A stretch of 53,756 nucleotides of DNA. Origin: Desulfuromonas sp. (GTDB taxonomy: Bacteria; Desulfobacterota; Desulfuromonadia; Desulfuromonadales; Geothermobacteraceae). Below the pieces are notes generated by a model, which had not been told where the DNA came from, searched no databases, and saw nothing but the letters and a program-made list of their open reading frames with translations. Positions 26,164-34,751 of the stretch are shown piece by piece. Both the position numbers and the translations under genes were made by a program. The stretch spans positions 1 to 53,756 of the forward strand of contig PKUA01000043.1 in the NCBI GenBank assembly GCA_002868905.1. Reading direction: 5' to 3'. Each line of letters opens with the position of its first letter. Positions within the stretch are counted from its first letter, which is position 1.

Positions 26164-26405
26164 GATCAATCTCGTTTCAGGATCTTGCAAATATTTGTTG
26201 ATAGGCGTAACGCCATTCGGTCACCTTTTAATATCATAGATTATGATCGGGAAAGGTCCAGTCTCCAAACCATGTGATCATTTGACAGCGATCAGTATAT
26301 CCCGAATTGGAAGCGGGCCCAGCGAGTTTGCGTTTTAGGTTTTTGTTCCAACCCCCAACATGTTATTTAAATGGGTACCAACATTCCTTGGAGATGATGA
26401 ACAAG

Positions 26406-27365
26406 ATGGACCAACCAGCCCCTCTCGATGAACAAAACTATTTCTTCTGGCGTGCTGAGGACGGACAGTGCATTGAAGTCGGTCCCGATTGCGACCCATT
26501 CCTTTTGCCGGACCTTGATATACCGATTGTGCGAACCGCCGACCGACAGGACTCTCCATCTGCCGATACCATAGGCAACAGCATTTATGATTATCTGCGC
26601 CAGTTCCCCGATTGTCCTCACAACAAGGAGTACGCAGGCATCCTGCGAGATGCTTTCCCTCATTTTCTTGCTGACCTTGCCTCACAGACGATCATGCTGG
26701 ACAGCAAGGATGTTGAGGCTCCATACCTGCGGCGCAAGATCAACGGTCTTAAAATTCTCGCTCTGCTCGAAGAGAAAAATGCCGGTTTGCACCAACTGAT
26801 CGGGATCGCCTGGTATGACCTTGCCATGGAATTTCGCGAGCTGCCGAATTGTCTTGCGCACCTCTCCGCAGCTCTGCGCAGCCTGGAGATTTCAGGTCGT
26901 CTCAACCCCGAGGACGCCAAGACCTGGAACTATCTTGGCCAGGTCAACTTCCTGATGGGTGATTACCCGGTCGCGGCAGACTGCTATGAAAAAGCAATCA
27001 AGCTGCTTCCAGCAGAGGCCGCCCGCGAACAACTCGAAGCGAGGGCTGCTAGCCTGAGAGCAGGGGAGGGCCCCGACCAACCATTGGTCAACGGTCTGGA
27101 AGCCATTGGGGCAGCTTTGATCGACTGTGGCAAAAGGGCCTGGGGTGACGCCCTGGGGAAATTACAACAGCTTGACGCGCGGGGTTTTCTGACCGACACT
27201 TTCCCCCATGCGGAGGTTTTGGTTTTGCTGGCGAGGTGTCAGGCAAATTGTAACGATGCCGGGCTTGCCATTGACACACTGCAGCGCGCGCTTGCCATTG
27301 ATCCTGACTGTGAATCCGCACTTGACGGGCGCCGTCGTCTATTATCCGGGGAGGATTGGTCATGA
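26406..27365 (+). CDS. TPR-repeat protein of unknown function
   Basis: The open frame reaches back to 26307, but likely starts are the ATGs at 26394, 26397 or 26406; GGAG at 26390-26393 fits 26406 only with long spacing. The 319-residue product has no signal peptide. Tetratricopeptide-like helix pairs occur at about residues 150-215 (YDLAMEFRELPNCLAHLSAAL, then NYLGQVNFLMGDYPVAADCY) and near the end (ALVLLAR-type EVLVLLARCQANCNDAGLAIDTLQRALAIDPD). It overlaps the 29-codon membrane ORF by four bases and precedes the cytochrome gene by 221 bases. A scaffold role in assembly is an inference. Confidence 0.7.
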   Translation: MDQPAPLDEQNYFFWRAEDGQCIEVGPDCDPFLLPDLDIPIVRTADRQDSPSADTIGNSIYDYLRQFPDCPHNKEYAGILRDAFPHFLADLASQTIMLDSKDVEAPYLRRKINGLKILALLEEKNAGLHQLIGIAWYDLAMEFRELPNCLAHLSAALRSLEISGRLNPEDAKTWNYLGQVNFLMGDYPVAADCYEKAIKLLPAEAAREQLEARAASLRAGEGPDQPLVNGLEAIGAALIDCGKRAWGDALGKLQQLDARGFLTDTFPHAEVLVLLARCQANCNDAGLAIDTLQRALAIDPDCESALDGRRRLLSGEDWS

Positions 27366-27451
27366 GTTTCGCAGATGTTTTGATGATCGTTCTTATCATG
27401 ATACTGATCATCGGGCTGATCAAGCTATTCGAACAAAAGAAAAAGAAATAA
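27362..27451 (+). CDS. 29-residue single-pass membrane peptide, coupled to the TPR gene
   Basis: The ATG at 27362 overlaps the TPR stop as ATGA, and GGGGAGG lies 7 bases upstream, an excellent ribosome site. The product begins MSFADVLMIVLIMILIIGL and ends KLFEQKKKK. It is one hydrophobic segment of about 17 residues followed by a lysine-rich cytoplasmic tail. This is the form of known small membrane regulators that bind a larger membrane partner. No family is recognised. It lies between the TPR gene and the decaheme cytochrome. Confidence 0.65.
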   Translation: MSFADVLMIVLIMILIIGLIKLFEQKKKK

Positions 27452-27586
27452 GAAGAAACTATTCGTTCTCGGGAATAACCTATTCTAAGAGGACCTTAAC
27501 GCAAGACTTGCTAAACATGCGGTGCCATGGTATCTCCATGGGTATCGTTCACTATTGAATTTCGCGTGTCATTTTGGGAGGAACCT

Positions 27587-28591
27587 TTGAAATTCCAACC
27601 GATTCTGCTTCTCGTGATCATCGTCACCGGTGTCGGAATCTCCGCATGCAGCGATCTTGACTTGCTGCGCAAGGATCGTCAGATCCTGCCGGTGAAGGAT
27701 TATGAAAGGATGATTGTCGGGCGCAGGGATGCCGACTACGTTGGAACGGAAGCGTGCCTGAAAAAATGTCATGCCCATGACAACCTCAATCACCTGTTCA
27801 ATGCATCGATTCATGGGGAGCAGGTCGCGGCAGAGACTGGATTGCCGCTGGTGAATTGCGAGTCCTGCCATGGTCCCGGCAGTCTCGCCATCGAGGAACT
27901 GCTCCCGCTGGACACACCGGGAGAATATCGTTGCAAGCATGAAACGCTGCTTCCACTTGAACAACTTCCCGCCCAGGCCCAGTCGCTTGTCTGTCTGAAA
28001 TGTCATTCCGCTGCGGCTACGACGAACCTGACCCGGTGGCATTTCGGCGAGCATTCAGCGGCCGGAATATCCTGTTTCGAATGCCACAACCTGCACCAGA
28101 CCTCAGCCCAGAAAGTCAGTCGCAAGGACCAGGATGCACTCTGTTTTCAATGTCATCCCGATGTCAAGGCTGCTTTCGCCGCCCGGTCGCATCACCCGGT
28201 TCCCGAAAAGAAGCTAATCTGCGTCGACTGCCACAACCCGCACGGGTCATCCTTACGAAGCGATCTCATCGGCTTGACCGTCAAAGAAACCTGTACCCGG
28301 TGCCACATGGAGTATCAGGGCCCGTTTCTTTACCAGCATGCCGATGTCACAGAGGACTGCATCAACTGCCACAACAGTCATGGCAGCCCCAATCAGAGGC
28401 TGTTAAGGGTCGGTGAGCCGTTCCTCTGTCTGCAGTGCCATAGTGGTCATAGTTCGGTGGTCAGTGCTCCGGCACTGGCGGATCAGAATTATAAGACGGC
28501 CTATTATCAGCGTTGTACGGATTGCCACAGCTCGATCCATGGCAGCGATCTCCCCTCATCCAAGGGGCGTGGCACGTTCATCAGCCGCTGA
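27587..28591 (+). CDS. Decaheme c-type cytochrome lipoprotein, DmsE/MtrA-like
   Basis: This is a periplasmic or outer-membrane-associated electron carrier. The TTG start at 27587 has GGGAGG 5 bases upstream and produces a lipoprotein signal (MKFQPILLLVIIVTGVGISAC, lipid Cys21); the longer frame from 27527 spoils it. Nine CxxCH heme sites start at residues 91, 136, 163, 186, 212, 236, 258, 281 and 310. A tenth, at 57-62, is CLKKCH, which has three residues between the cysteines. Several HGS/NPHG distal-histidine motifs follow the MtrA pattern. The 334-residue length fits the decaheme DmsE family. The barrel gene follows after 45 bases, so together they suggest an outer-membrane electron conduit. 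Confidence 0.85.
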   Translation: MKFQPILLLVIIVTGVGISACSDLDLLRKDRQILPVKDYERMIVGRRDADYVGTEACLKKCHAHDNLNHLFNASIHGEQVAAETGLPLVNCESCHGPGSLAIEELLPLDTPGEYRCKHETLLPLEQLPAQAQSLVCLKCHSAAATTNLTRWHFGEHSAAGISCFECHNLHQTSAQKVSRKDQDALCFQCHPDVKAAFAARSHHPVPEKKLICVDCHNPHGSSLRSDLIGLTVKETCTRCHMEYQGPFLYQHADVTEDCINCHNSHGSPNQRLLRVGEPFLCLQCHSGHSSVVSAPALADQNYKTAYYQRCTDCHSSIHGSDLPSSKGRGTFISR

Positions 28592-28636
28592 TTGTTCGAT
28601 GTTGTTAATGCCATGCATTCTGTTGCAGGAGCGTTC

Positions 28637-30712
28637 ATGAAACAGATCCTGATCAAGCTTATCGGTGTTCTGGTCTGCTCTGCCCTGGTCGCACCTATGG
28701 CTATGGGCAACACAGGCGTTCCACCCACGGATTTGCTGACCCACTACCATCTCGAAATCGGTTATCAGGGTGACTCTGAATCAGGGAATCCACTCTACGC
28801 AGCCCCCTTTCACGAAACGGAGTCCGGGCCGGTGGGCGTAGTGGAAATGCTTCGTGTCGATCCACGGTTTCGCGGGCATCTCGAGGCAGATTATCGAAGC
28901 GAGTCCGAACAATACGGTCAATTTGATCTTGATTACCGTGGCCTGCTGAGACTCCGCGCCAGTGCCGAAAAATTCATCCACCGCCTCGACCACCTCCCTT
29001 TCGACGGTGAAAGCCGTCCGGCGGCAAGCCGCATGGGGGATGGGAGTGATCCTGAAATTCTCGCCAATGATCTTGACCCGGCCGGTGAATACCAGAACAG
29101 CATCGAGCGCGGCGAGGTCTCAGTCAAAGCAAAAATTCCCAAGTTTCCGGCCCATGTCGGTGTCGATTACTGGCGCTGGGAGAAGCAGGGAGACCAACAG
29201 CACCGTTTCCTGGTCGAAGGGGCGGATTCAACACCGCAATCCTGCAATGGTTGTCACCTGACCAGTACCAAAAAGAGGATTGACAGAACGACCGAGCAGG
29301 TGAAGCTGACCCTCGATGCTCACCTCGGTTATATCGATGTCAATGTAGTGCATGCCATCAGGGACTTCAGGGAAAACGCCGATCCACCGCGTGATACTTT
29401 CGGCAGCCAGTTTTATGACATCGATCCCCCTATCGAATACAGGTCGCCGGGAGACTATCAGCATGATGTGACGCCCGATTCGAAACTTCAATATACCCGA
29501 ATCGAAGCACACAGCTCTCTCTCAAGCGGCCTTGTCGGATTGGTCGGAGCGACCTTTGGGGAGAGAACCAACGAAGGCGCTCTTGCCGATAAGCTGTCCA
29601 GCCGACCTGAGACTGATTTCAGGATGTATTCCGGTGATCTGATTTACACTCCATGGGGCGGCTTGAGATTGCAGGGATATTTCCGGTTGCTCGATTTGGA
29701 GACTGAAACTCCGGCATTCCAGTCGGTTGAAGGTCATGGGGTGGATGCAATCATCAGTGACCCGATCGACGTACGTCGCAACCTCTACGGCGTACGGGCT
29801 GCCTGGGACCTGAACGAGAGAATGCTTCTCAGGGGTGAATTGAAACAGTCCGACAACCGCCGCAGTGATGTTTTCCAGGATGGTAACCGCCGCTGGAACG
29901 TGGAAGAGGACGAGCAGGAAACAACCACCCGCTGGACGCTTCGGGTTGATTTGCTTGAGCGACGCCGCCTTCGTTGGGAGACACGTTATCGCTACCGCCA
30001 TGTCGTAGACCCCGCATATGGAAACACGGCGGAAAATGAACACCACGCGTTTACCGGACTCAGCTGGACAGGGCAACAGCAGGGTGGGGTGGTTCACCTC
30101 AATTATCAACATGGCAGAAACAGCGACTTCAATCTCTTAATTGAACCGAACGCCGATGGCCAGTATCTCCAGCTCCCCTATGGCTTCCAACGTAACAATT
30201 GGAATGTCTCGTTCAATGGTTGGTGGAATCCCATCCAGAACCTCAGTATGCAATGGGGGGGGGGATACCAGTGGACCGATATTGACCAGGAACTTGTTTT
30301 CGGAAGTGATCCGAACCCGGACATTAACATCGAAGCTAGCTCAACCGAATATCGCCATGATCAACTCTCATTCTACCTGCAATTAGCCACGGACATCACC
30401 GAACAGATACAGGGTAACGTTGGTTACCGATATGAGAGGGCAGACGGTAGGGTCGGAACTGAATTCACCGAGCGAGAACTCGCTTATCTCGGTTTTCCGA
30501 CGACCGTTGTGTCAGTCGATGACAGCGACATGTTAAAGGGAAACACTTTCGACTATGCCAGCGATAGTTTCCATTTCGAGCTCAGGTGGAAACCCGACCC
30601 GGTGTTTCATCTGACAACGGCCTACGATTTAAGCCGCTACCGTGACCACATTGACGATCGAACCGACGGGGAGATCCAGACGTTCCTGCTGAGCCTGGGG
30701 ATGCTGTGGTGA
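28637..30712 (+). CDS. MtrB/PioB-like outer-membrane beta-barrel with one heme motif
   Basis: The 691-residue exported protein starts at 28637, with AGGAG 6 bases upstream and a signal peptide ending AMAMGN. After about residue 250 it shows long runs of alternating polar and aromatic strands and ends in ...TFLLSLGMLW, with the terminal aromatic typical of outer-membrane barrels. It lies directly after a decaheme cytochrome, the MtrA-MtrB order of porin-cytochrome conduits. Unusually, residues 203-207 form CNGCH, a complete c-heme attachment site in the N-terminal part. A G10 tract occurs within the coding region at 30255-30264. The barrel class is inferred from pattern and context. Confidence 0.75.
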   Translation: MKQILIKLIGVLVCSALVAPMAMGNTGVPPTDLLTHYHLEIGYQGDSESGNPLYAAPFHETESGPVGVVEMLRVDPRFRGHLEADYRSESEQYGQFDLDYRGLLRLRASAEKFIHRLDHLPFDGESRPAASRMGDGSDPEILANDLDPAGEYQNSIERGEVSVKAKIPKFPAHVGVDYWRWEKQGDQQHRFLVEGADSTPQSCNGCHLTSTKKRIDRTTEQVKLTLDAHLGYIDVNVVHAIRDFRENADPPRDTFGSQFYDIDPPIEYRSPGDYQHDVTPDSKLQYTRIEAHSSLSSGLVGLVGATFGERTNEGALADKLSSRPETDFRMYSGDLIYTPWGGLRLQGYFRLLDLETETPAFQSVEGHGVDAIISDPIDVRRNLYGVRAAWDLNERMLLRGELKQSDNRRSDVFQDGNRRWNVEEDEQETTTRWTLRVDLLERRRLRWETRYRYRHVVDPAYGNTAENEHHAFTGLSWTGQQQGGVVHLNYQHGRNSDFNLLIEPNADGQYLQLPYGFQRNNWNVSFNGWWNPIQNLSMQWGGGYQWTDIDQELVFGSDPNPDINIEASSTEYRHDQLSFYLQLATDITEQIQGNVGYRYERADGRVGTEFTERELAYLGFPTTVVSVDDSDMLKGNTFDYASDSFHFELRWKPDPVFHLTTAYDLSRYRDHIDDRTDGEIQTFLLSLGMLW
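30255..30264 (+). repeat. Poly-G tract (G10) inside the barrel gene
   Basis: Ten consecutive G residues encode part of the sequence QWGGGYQW. Gain or loss of one G would shift the frame and truncate the barrel in its last quarter. G tracts of this length are the usual substrate of slipped-strand phase variation in surface genes. Confidence 0.8.
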
Positions 30713-31713
30713 AAATGGAACTGCGCACTCTTTTTCTCTTCATCTTCCTGGCTGTGCTCTGCTGGTTCAGGCCGGTTGTCGTCTATGCTGAATTGCCGAT
30801 GGTGGCGATTGTGCTGCCAAAAGGGATCGAGCGTTATGCAATAGCGCATAGCGGGTTTGAAGAACGCTGGGGACAATGCCCAAAGGCTTCGCAAACCGAC
30901 CTTTATGTGCAGAGACCGTCGCCGGAAAAACTCTCCCTTGCCAACAGTATTCGAAAAGCGGTCGGTTTCGATGCAAAGATCATAGGGGTCTATGGAGACC
31001 GTGCTGCTTTGGCCGTTGTCCGGGAGATCCCAAATGTACCGGTGGTGTTCGGGGAGGTATACGCTCCGGCCGAGATTGGCTTGCCGTCTCCCGGCGAAAG
31101 CAGTGAACGTTTTACCGGTATTTCGAATTTTACTCCGGTGCGAACCATGTTGCGTAATTTTCGCGGTGTTTCACCTAGCAAGCAGCTCGGGGTTATTTAC
31201 GATCCGGACGACCTGGCGGGTCGTTGGCAGTACCGTCAAATTGTGGACATGTTGCCCAACCTCGGCATGGAGGGTCAGGAAATCCTGATGGGCATCGAGG
31301 ATGCTCCCGGCAAAGAATTATTTCAACAGGGGGACCGGTTTGACGCTGTTTTTGTAACAGACAGTTATGCTCTAACCTCAAATCTCCAAAAGATGGTCGA
31401 TTTAGCAGATCAAAGTGATGTGCCGGTCATCTCGCAGATCCCGAATCTTGCCGACAGCGGTGCCTTGATCGACATGGCGGCTGATCCGAGAGAGCAGGGA
31501 GAGGCCCTTGCTGATATGGTCTGCAAGCTGTTGTCCGGTGAATCTGCCGGCAATATTCCGGTTCTTTCACCCTCCAGAGTTGAGTTGGTTATTAACTTGC
31601 GACAGGCCAAACGATTCGGATTTCGTATTCCGTTTCAGGTTTTAGGAATGGCCACCAGAATCATCCAGGATCAGGAAGTCCCTCCACAGACGGGCACCCT
31701 TAAAATGAAGTAG
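30706..31713 (+). CDS. Periplasmic ABC-type substrate-binding-like protein (ABC_sub_bind)
   Basis: The frame begins with GTG-GTG-AAA-ATG at 30706-30717, so the real start may be 30706, 30709 or 30715; all overlap or abut the barrel stop. A signal peptide follows (LFLFIFLAVLCWFRPVVVYA). The remaining 300 residues have the two-lobed fold typical of ABC_sub_bind proteins, with PVVFGEVYAPAEIGLP, GVIYDPDDLAGRWQY and PVISQIPNLADSGALIDM. No permease or ATPase lies nearby, so it is not part of a transporter here. Coupling to the barrel gene suggests a part in the same conduit, perhaps binding a ligand in the periplasm. Confidence 0.8.
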   Translation: MVKMELRTLFLFIFLAVLCWFRPVVVYAELPMVAIVLPKGIERYAIAHSGFEERWGQCPKASQTDLYVQRPSPEKLSLANSIRKAVGFDAKIIGVYGDRAALAVVREIPNVPVVFGEVYAPAEIGLPSPGESSERFTGISNFTPVRTMLRNFRGVSPSKQLGVIYDPDDLAGRWQYRQIVDMLPNLGMEGQEILMGIEDAPGKELFQQGDRFDAVFVTDSYALTSNLQKMVDLADQSDVPVISQIPNLADSGALIDMAADPREQGEALADMVCKLLSGESAGNIPVLSPSRVELVINLRQAKRFGFRIPFQVLGMATRIIQDQEVPPQTGTLKMK

Positions 31714-31793
31714 GGTTCCCGTAGGTTCGGATATTGCTATCTGGTTTTATTGTGTCGGTGCGCGCGGTTTTCAAGTTATAATCAATACACATC

Positions 31794-33086
31794 ATGAACA
31801 AACCGATTCAAAATCTGCTTGCCATCCTCGAGGAGAGGTCGATCCTGCCAACCGTGATTGATCTTGCCCCGGCGTGGCAGGACTGTTTCCTGGTCGGCGG
31901 CAGCGTCCGTGATTGGTTACTGGATCGCCCCCTGGTCGATTTCGATCTGGCAACCGCGGGCAATCCGACGACCCTCGCCAAGCAATTCGCCGAGGCGGTT
32001 TCGGGGCGCTGGGTCTCTCTCGATGAGACATTCTGTCAAAGCCGCGTTGTCTGGCGTGACCAGGAAACAACCTTATGGTGCGATTTCGCGCCGCTACGCG
32101 CCTCCAAACTCGCAGGGGATCTTGCCGCGCGCGATTTTACCATCAATGCGATGGCCCTCGATCTGCGTGACCAGGAATTCGGTATCGCCGACCCACTCGG
32201 TGGAATCGGAGCGTTGCAAGACCGTCGCCTCAGCCTCTGTGCCCCCGACGTCCTGTCGGCCGATCCTCTCCGTTGCCTGCGCGCTGTTCGATTTGCCGCC
32301 ACACTTGGGATGAAGCCGGATGACGAGCTCTGCAACGGCATCCGTAAAACGGCCCCCCGTCTCGCAGACGTTGCCGGAGAGCGGATCAACAGTGAACTGG
32401 CAAAAACATTCTCGGTTCCGGACCAGGGTAAAAACCTTGCCTTACTGAAACAGCTCGGGATTTGGAGTAACTTGTTCGGTGACGGCCTGGGTGATTGCGA
32501 CGTATCTTTTCTGCAGGAGGCGGATCGTCAGCTTTCGAATGGGCAAGGGCTTGGAATCCTGGGTGAACAATCGCTCGGCAGCGGCTGGAATCGCACAGGG
32601 GTGTTGCGACTCGCTCTTCTGCTTCGCACCAACAGGTTGTCCACCATGGTGAAATCGATGGCCGGCCGGTTGAAATGGGGCAATTCACTCACACAATTGG
32701 TTGGACAACTTTGCGAGTTCAAACTCCCGGGTGATTTTCTCAGGGAGACACAACTCGCCACCACGAGAGGTCGCGTTCAGGCCTGTCTCGCCCTCGGACC
32801 TGACTTTGTCTCCTGCTTGATGATGGCACTGCTTCTCGCTCCCGAGACGTCGCCCGACCCAAATGCCATAGCCGACTTCTCCAGGGAGGCCGTCCTGCAT
32901 GCACCGCAGGGGCGCCTGCAGCCGCTGGTTGACGGGGGCTGGATTGCCAGGGAACTGGGAATTCAGCCAGGCCCTGAACTTGGTCGATTGCTTGATGAAC
33001 TGCGTCGAGGAGAAATCGACGGCAGGATTCGTAACCGCTCCGACGGTGAAGAGTTCCTCCGCCGACTGGTCGTAAAAAGCGATTGA
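31794..33086 (+). CDS. CCA-adding enzyme / poly(A) polymerase family nucleotidyltransferase
   Basis: This class II nucleotidyltransferase adds CCA to tRNA 3' ends or poly(A) to RNA. The 430 residues contain LVGGSVRDWLL (nucleotide site), DFDLAT (metal aspartates), RDFTINAMALDL and DPLRCLRAVRFAATLG. The C-terminal half is helical and poorly conserved. Both flanking tRNA genes already encode CCA, so an editing, repair or polyadenylation role is as likely as primary CCA addition. The function within the family is not separable by eye. It stands just before tRNA-Gly with a 39-base gap. Confidence 0.9.
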   Translation: MNKPIQNLLAILEERSILPTVIDLAPAWQDCFLVGGSVRDWLLDRPLVDFDLATAGNPTTLAKQFAEAVSGRWVSLDETFCQSRVVWRDQETTLWCDFAPLRASKLAGDLAARDFTINAMALDLRDQEFGIADPLGGIGALQDRRLSLCAPDVLSADPLRCLRAVRFAATLGMKPDDELCNGIRKTAPRLADVAGERINSELAKTFSVPDQGKNLALLKQLGIWSNLFGDGLGDCDVSFLQEADRQLSNGQGLGILGEQSLGSGWNRTGVLRLALLLRTNRLSTMVKSMAGRLKWGNSLTQLVGQLCEFKLPGDFLRETQLATTRGRVQACLALGPDFVSCLMMALLLAPETSPDPNAIADFSREAVLHAPQGRLQPLVDGGWIARELGIQPGPELGRLLDELRRGEIDGRIRNRSDGEEFLRRLVVKSD

Positions 33087-33125
33087 CAACCTGCAGGCTC
33101 AAACCTATAATTTCGCTTCCTTACT

Positions 33126-33200
<75 letters not shown>

Positions 33201-33208
33201 AAGAAATC

Positions 33209-33247
33209 AAGCACTTAGAAGGTTTATCTTCTAGGTGCTTTTTCTTT
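33209..33247 (+). terminator. Terminator after tRNA-Gly, carried by the island
   Basis: AAGCACTTAGAAG (33209-33221) pairs with CTTCTAGGTGCTT (33228-33240) with one G-T pair; it is followed by TTTCTTTTTT. It restores a terminator to the tRNA after the island displaced the original one, now at 37035-37064. Confidence 0.85.
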
Positions 33248-33342
33248 TTTTCAGTTTTCCGAACAAATTTCCGAACAATTTTTAAATTAGCCGGGGAATG
33301 TAGGGGTAGGGGAGAACCGATTGGCTACATGTACCACCTGTT

Positions 33343-33381
33343 AACCAGAAGAGCGACCTCGGGGAGGTCGCTCTTCTGGTT
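33343..33381. terminator. Perfect 18-bp hairpin, terminator-like
   Basis: AACCAGAAGAGCGACCTC (33343-33360) and its exact reverse complement (33364-33381) flank a GGG loop, with a short T-rich tail (TTTCG). Either strand could form it. It may end a transcript that entered the island, or may be the remnant of a lost gene's terminator. Confidence 0.55.
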
Positions 33382-33385
33382 TCGA

Positions 33386-33434
33386 TGGTCGGGCGAGAGG
33401 ATTAGAATATCGGACTCCTTTCTTCCGAAGAAAG
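33386..33434 (-). pseudogene. Degenerate 3' half of a tRNA-Pro (CGG-like)
   Basis: Read on the minus strand, CTTTC-TTCGGAA-GAAAG forms a perfect 5-bp anticodon arm with CGG in the anticodon position, and the 3' end reads AATCCTCTCGCCCGACCA. This equals the end of tRNA-Pro(GGG) at 19570-19588 apart from one missing C. The T arm no longer pairs, so it is not functional. Confidence 0.4.
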
Positions 33435-33605
33435 ACAATGAACAGACCCGCAGCAAGCTTCGGGGAATTAGACCCCCATGAAGATTCAGGACCGCGGCAT
33501 TTTGTGTTTTTCTTTCAACAGAGTAATATAGAAATTGAGTAGATCTGGTTCTATTGTAGATGAAATTTTAAGCCAGCAATTTCTTCATCCGAAAAGGCGA
33601 TGCCG

Positions 33606-34751
33606 ATGCTACCAACCTATCTTGATTGTAATGCAACCACGCCGATGGAGCCAGATGTTGTCCGTGAAGTTCAGCGATTTATGGTTGATGAATACGGGAA
33701 CGCAGCCAGTCCGGTTCATATGTATGGCACCGTTGCACGCATGGTGGTTGAAAAAGCCCGTCGTGATGTCGCAGCAGTCGTCGAGGCTGACCCGGACGAA
33801 GTCATCTTTACAAGCGGTGCCACTGAAAGCAACAATCTTAGCCTGCTAGGGCTAGCCGAGGAAGGTAGACGATCTGGCCGAATGCATTTGATCTGCAGTG
33901 CCATAGAACACAAAGCAGTGCTCGAACCGCTTCAGCACCTTGAATCTCTTGGGTTCGAGGTTACAAAATTACCGGTTGACCGTGGCGGGTCTGTCAACGT
34001 CGAGGCGCTTGCTGATTCTATACGTCCTCAAACTCTCTGTGTATCGGTCATGCATGTGAACAATGAGACTGGCGTTGTTCAGCCGCTCAATCTGGTTGCA
34101 GAAGTATTAAGCGCTCATCCTGCTTGGTTTCATGTCGACGCCGCACAGGGATTTTGCAAGGAACTCGATATGTTGAAGCTTAAGCGCATAGATTTTATGA
34201 GCGTTAGCGCGCACAAGGTGTACGGACCTAAAGGGATTGGCGCCTTGATAATGCGTAAGCGGCGAAGCCTTCCGAATTCATTGTCTCCCCTGTTTCGGGG
34301 TGGCGGGCAGGAGCAGGGTTTGCGGCCAGGGACATTGCCAGTGCCCTTGATTGCAGGCTTGGGTATGGCCGCAAGGCTAGCCTTGCGTGACCAGGTGAAA
34401 CGCAAAGCATCATGCATGGCTTTCAGAGAGAATGCTGTAGAGGCTCTTGAGTCCTTGGGTGCGTTAATCCATGGCGACCAGAGACGAGTCCTTCCTCATA
34501 CGATTAATATTTCGATTCCCGGCGTGGAGGCACATCAGTCTCTTAATGCGTTAAAGAATATCATTGCTTTTTCAAACGGATCAGCCTGCACGGCCCACAC
34601 TCAGGAACCGAGCCACGTGCTTCAGGCAATGGGGGTCCAGGGTGACCGGCTACACGAGGCTATTCGGTTATCATGGTGTCACATGACAGAAAATGTTGAC
34701 TGGGATCGTGTTTGTGACATTGTAAAGAAGCTGCAGGGAGGGGCCCTATGA
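33606..34751 (+). CDS. DndA-like cysteine desulfurase
   Basis: This PLP enzyme takes sulfur from cysteine and passes it on as a persulfide. The 381 residues begin MLPTYLDCNATTPMEPDVV, close in wording to DndA/IscS types, followed by VIFTSGATESNN, the PLP lysine in VSAHKVYGPKGIGAL, and the loop cysteine in FSNGSACTAHTQEPSHVLQ. The phrase EYGNAASPVHMYGTVA resembles DndA of DNA phosphorothioation. An ATG at 33600 is only two bases from AAAAGG, so I prefer 33606. It lies inside the tRNA-Gly island and overlaps the next small ORF by 4 bases (ATGA). No dndBCDE or ssp genes are present, so its sulfur acceptor is unknown. Confidence 0.85.
   Translation: MLPTYLDCNATTPMEPDVVREVQRFMVDEYGNAASPVHMYGTVARMVVEKARRDVAAVVEADPDEVIFTSGATESNNLSLLGLAEEGRRSGRMHLICSAIEHKAVLEPLQHLESLGFEVTKLPVDRGGSVNVEALADSIRPQTLCVSVMHVNNETGVVQPLNLVAEVLSAHPAWFHVDAAQGFCKELDMLKLKRIDFMSVSAHKVYGPKGIGALIMRKRRSLPNSLSPLFRGGGQEQGLRPGTLPVPLIAGLGMAARLALRDQVKRKASCMAFRENAVEALESLGALIHGDQRRVLPHTINISIPGVEAHQSLNALKNIIAFSNGSACTAHTQEPSHVLQAMGVQGDRLHEAIRLSWCHMTENVDWDRVCDIVKKLQGGAL

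Larger units (their letters stand above)
33248..33605. other. Left end of the island without a gene
   Basis: No supported ORF is present. The region has a tandem 11-base repeat TTTCCGAACAA (33256-33266 and 33268-33278), an 18-bp perfect hairpin (33343-33381), and a degenerate tRNA-Pro-like stretch on the minus strand (33386-33434). Repeats of this kind near an attachment site could be recombinase arm sites, but this is speculative. Confidence 0.5.
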
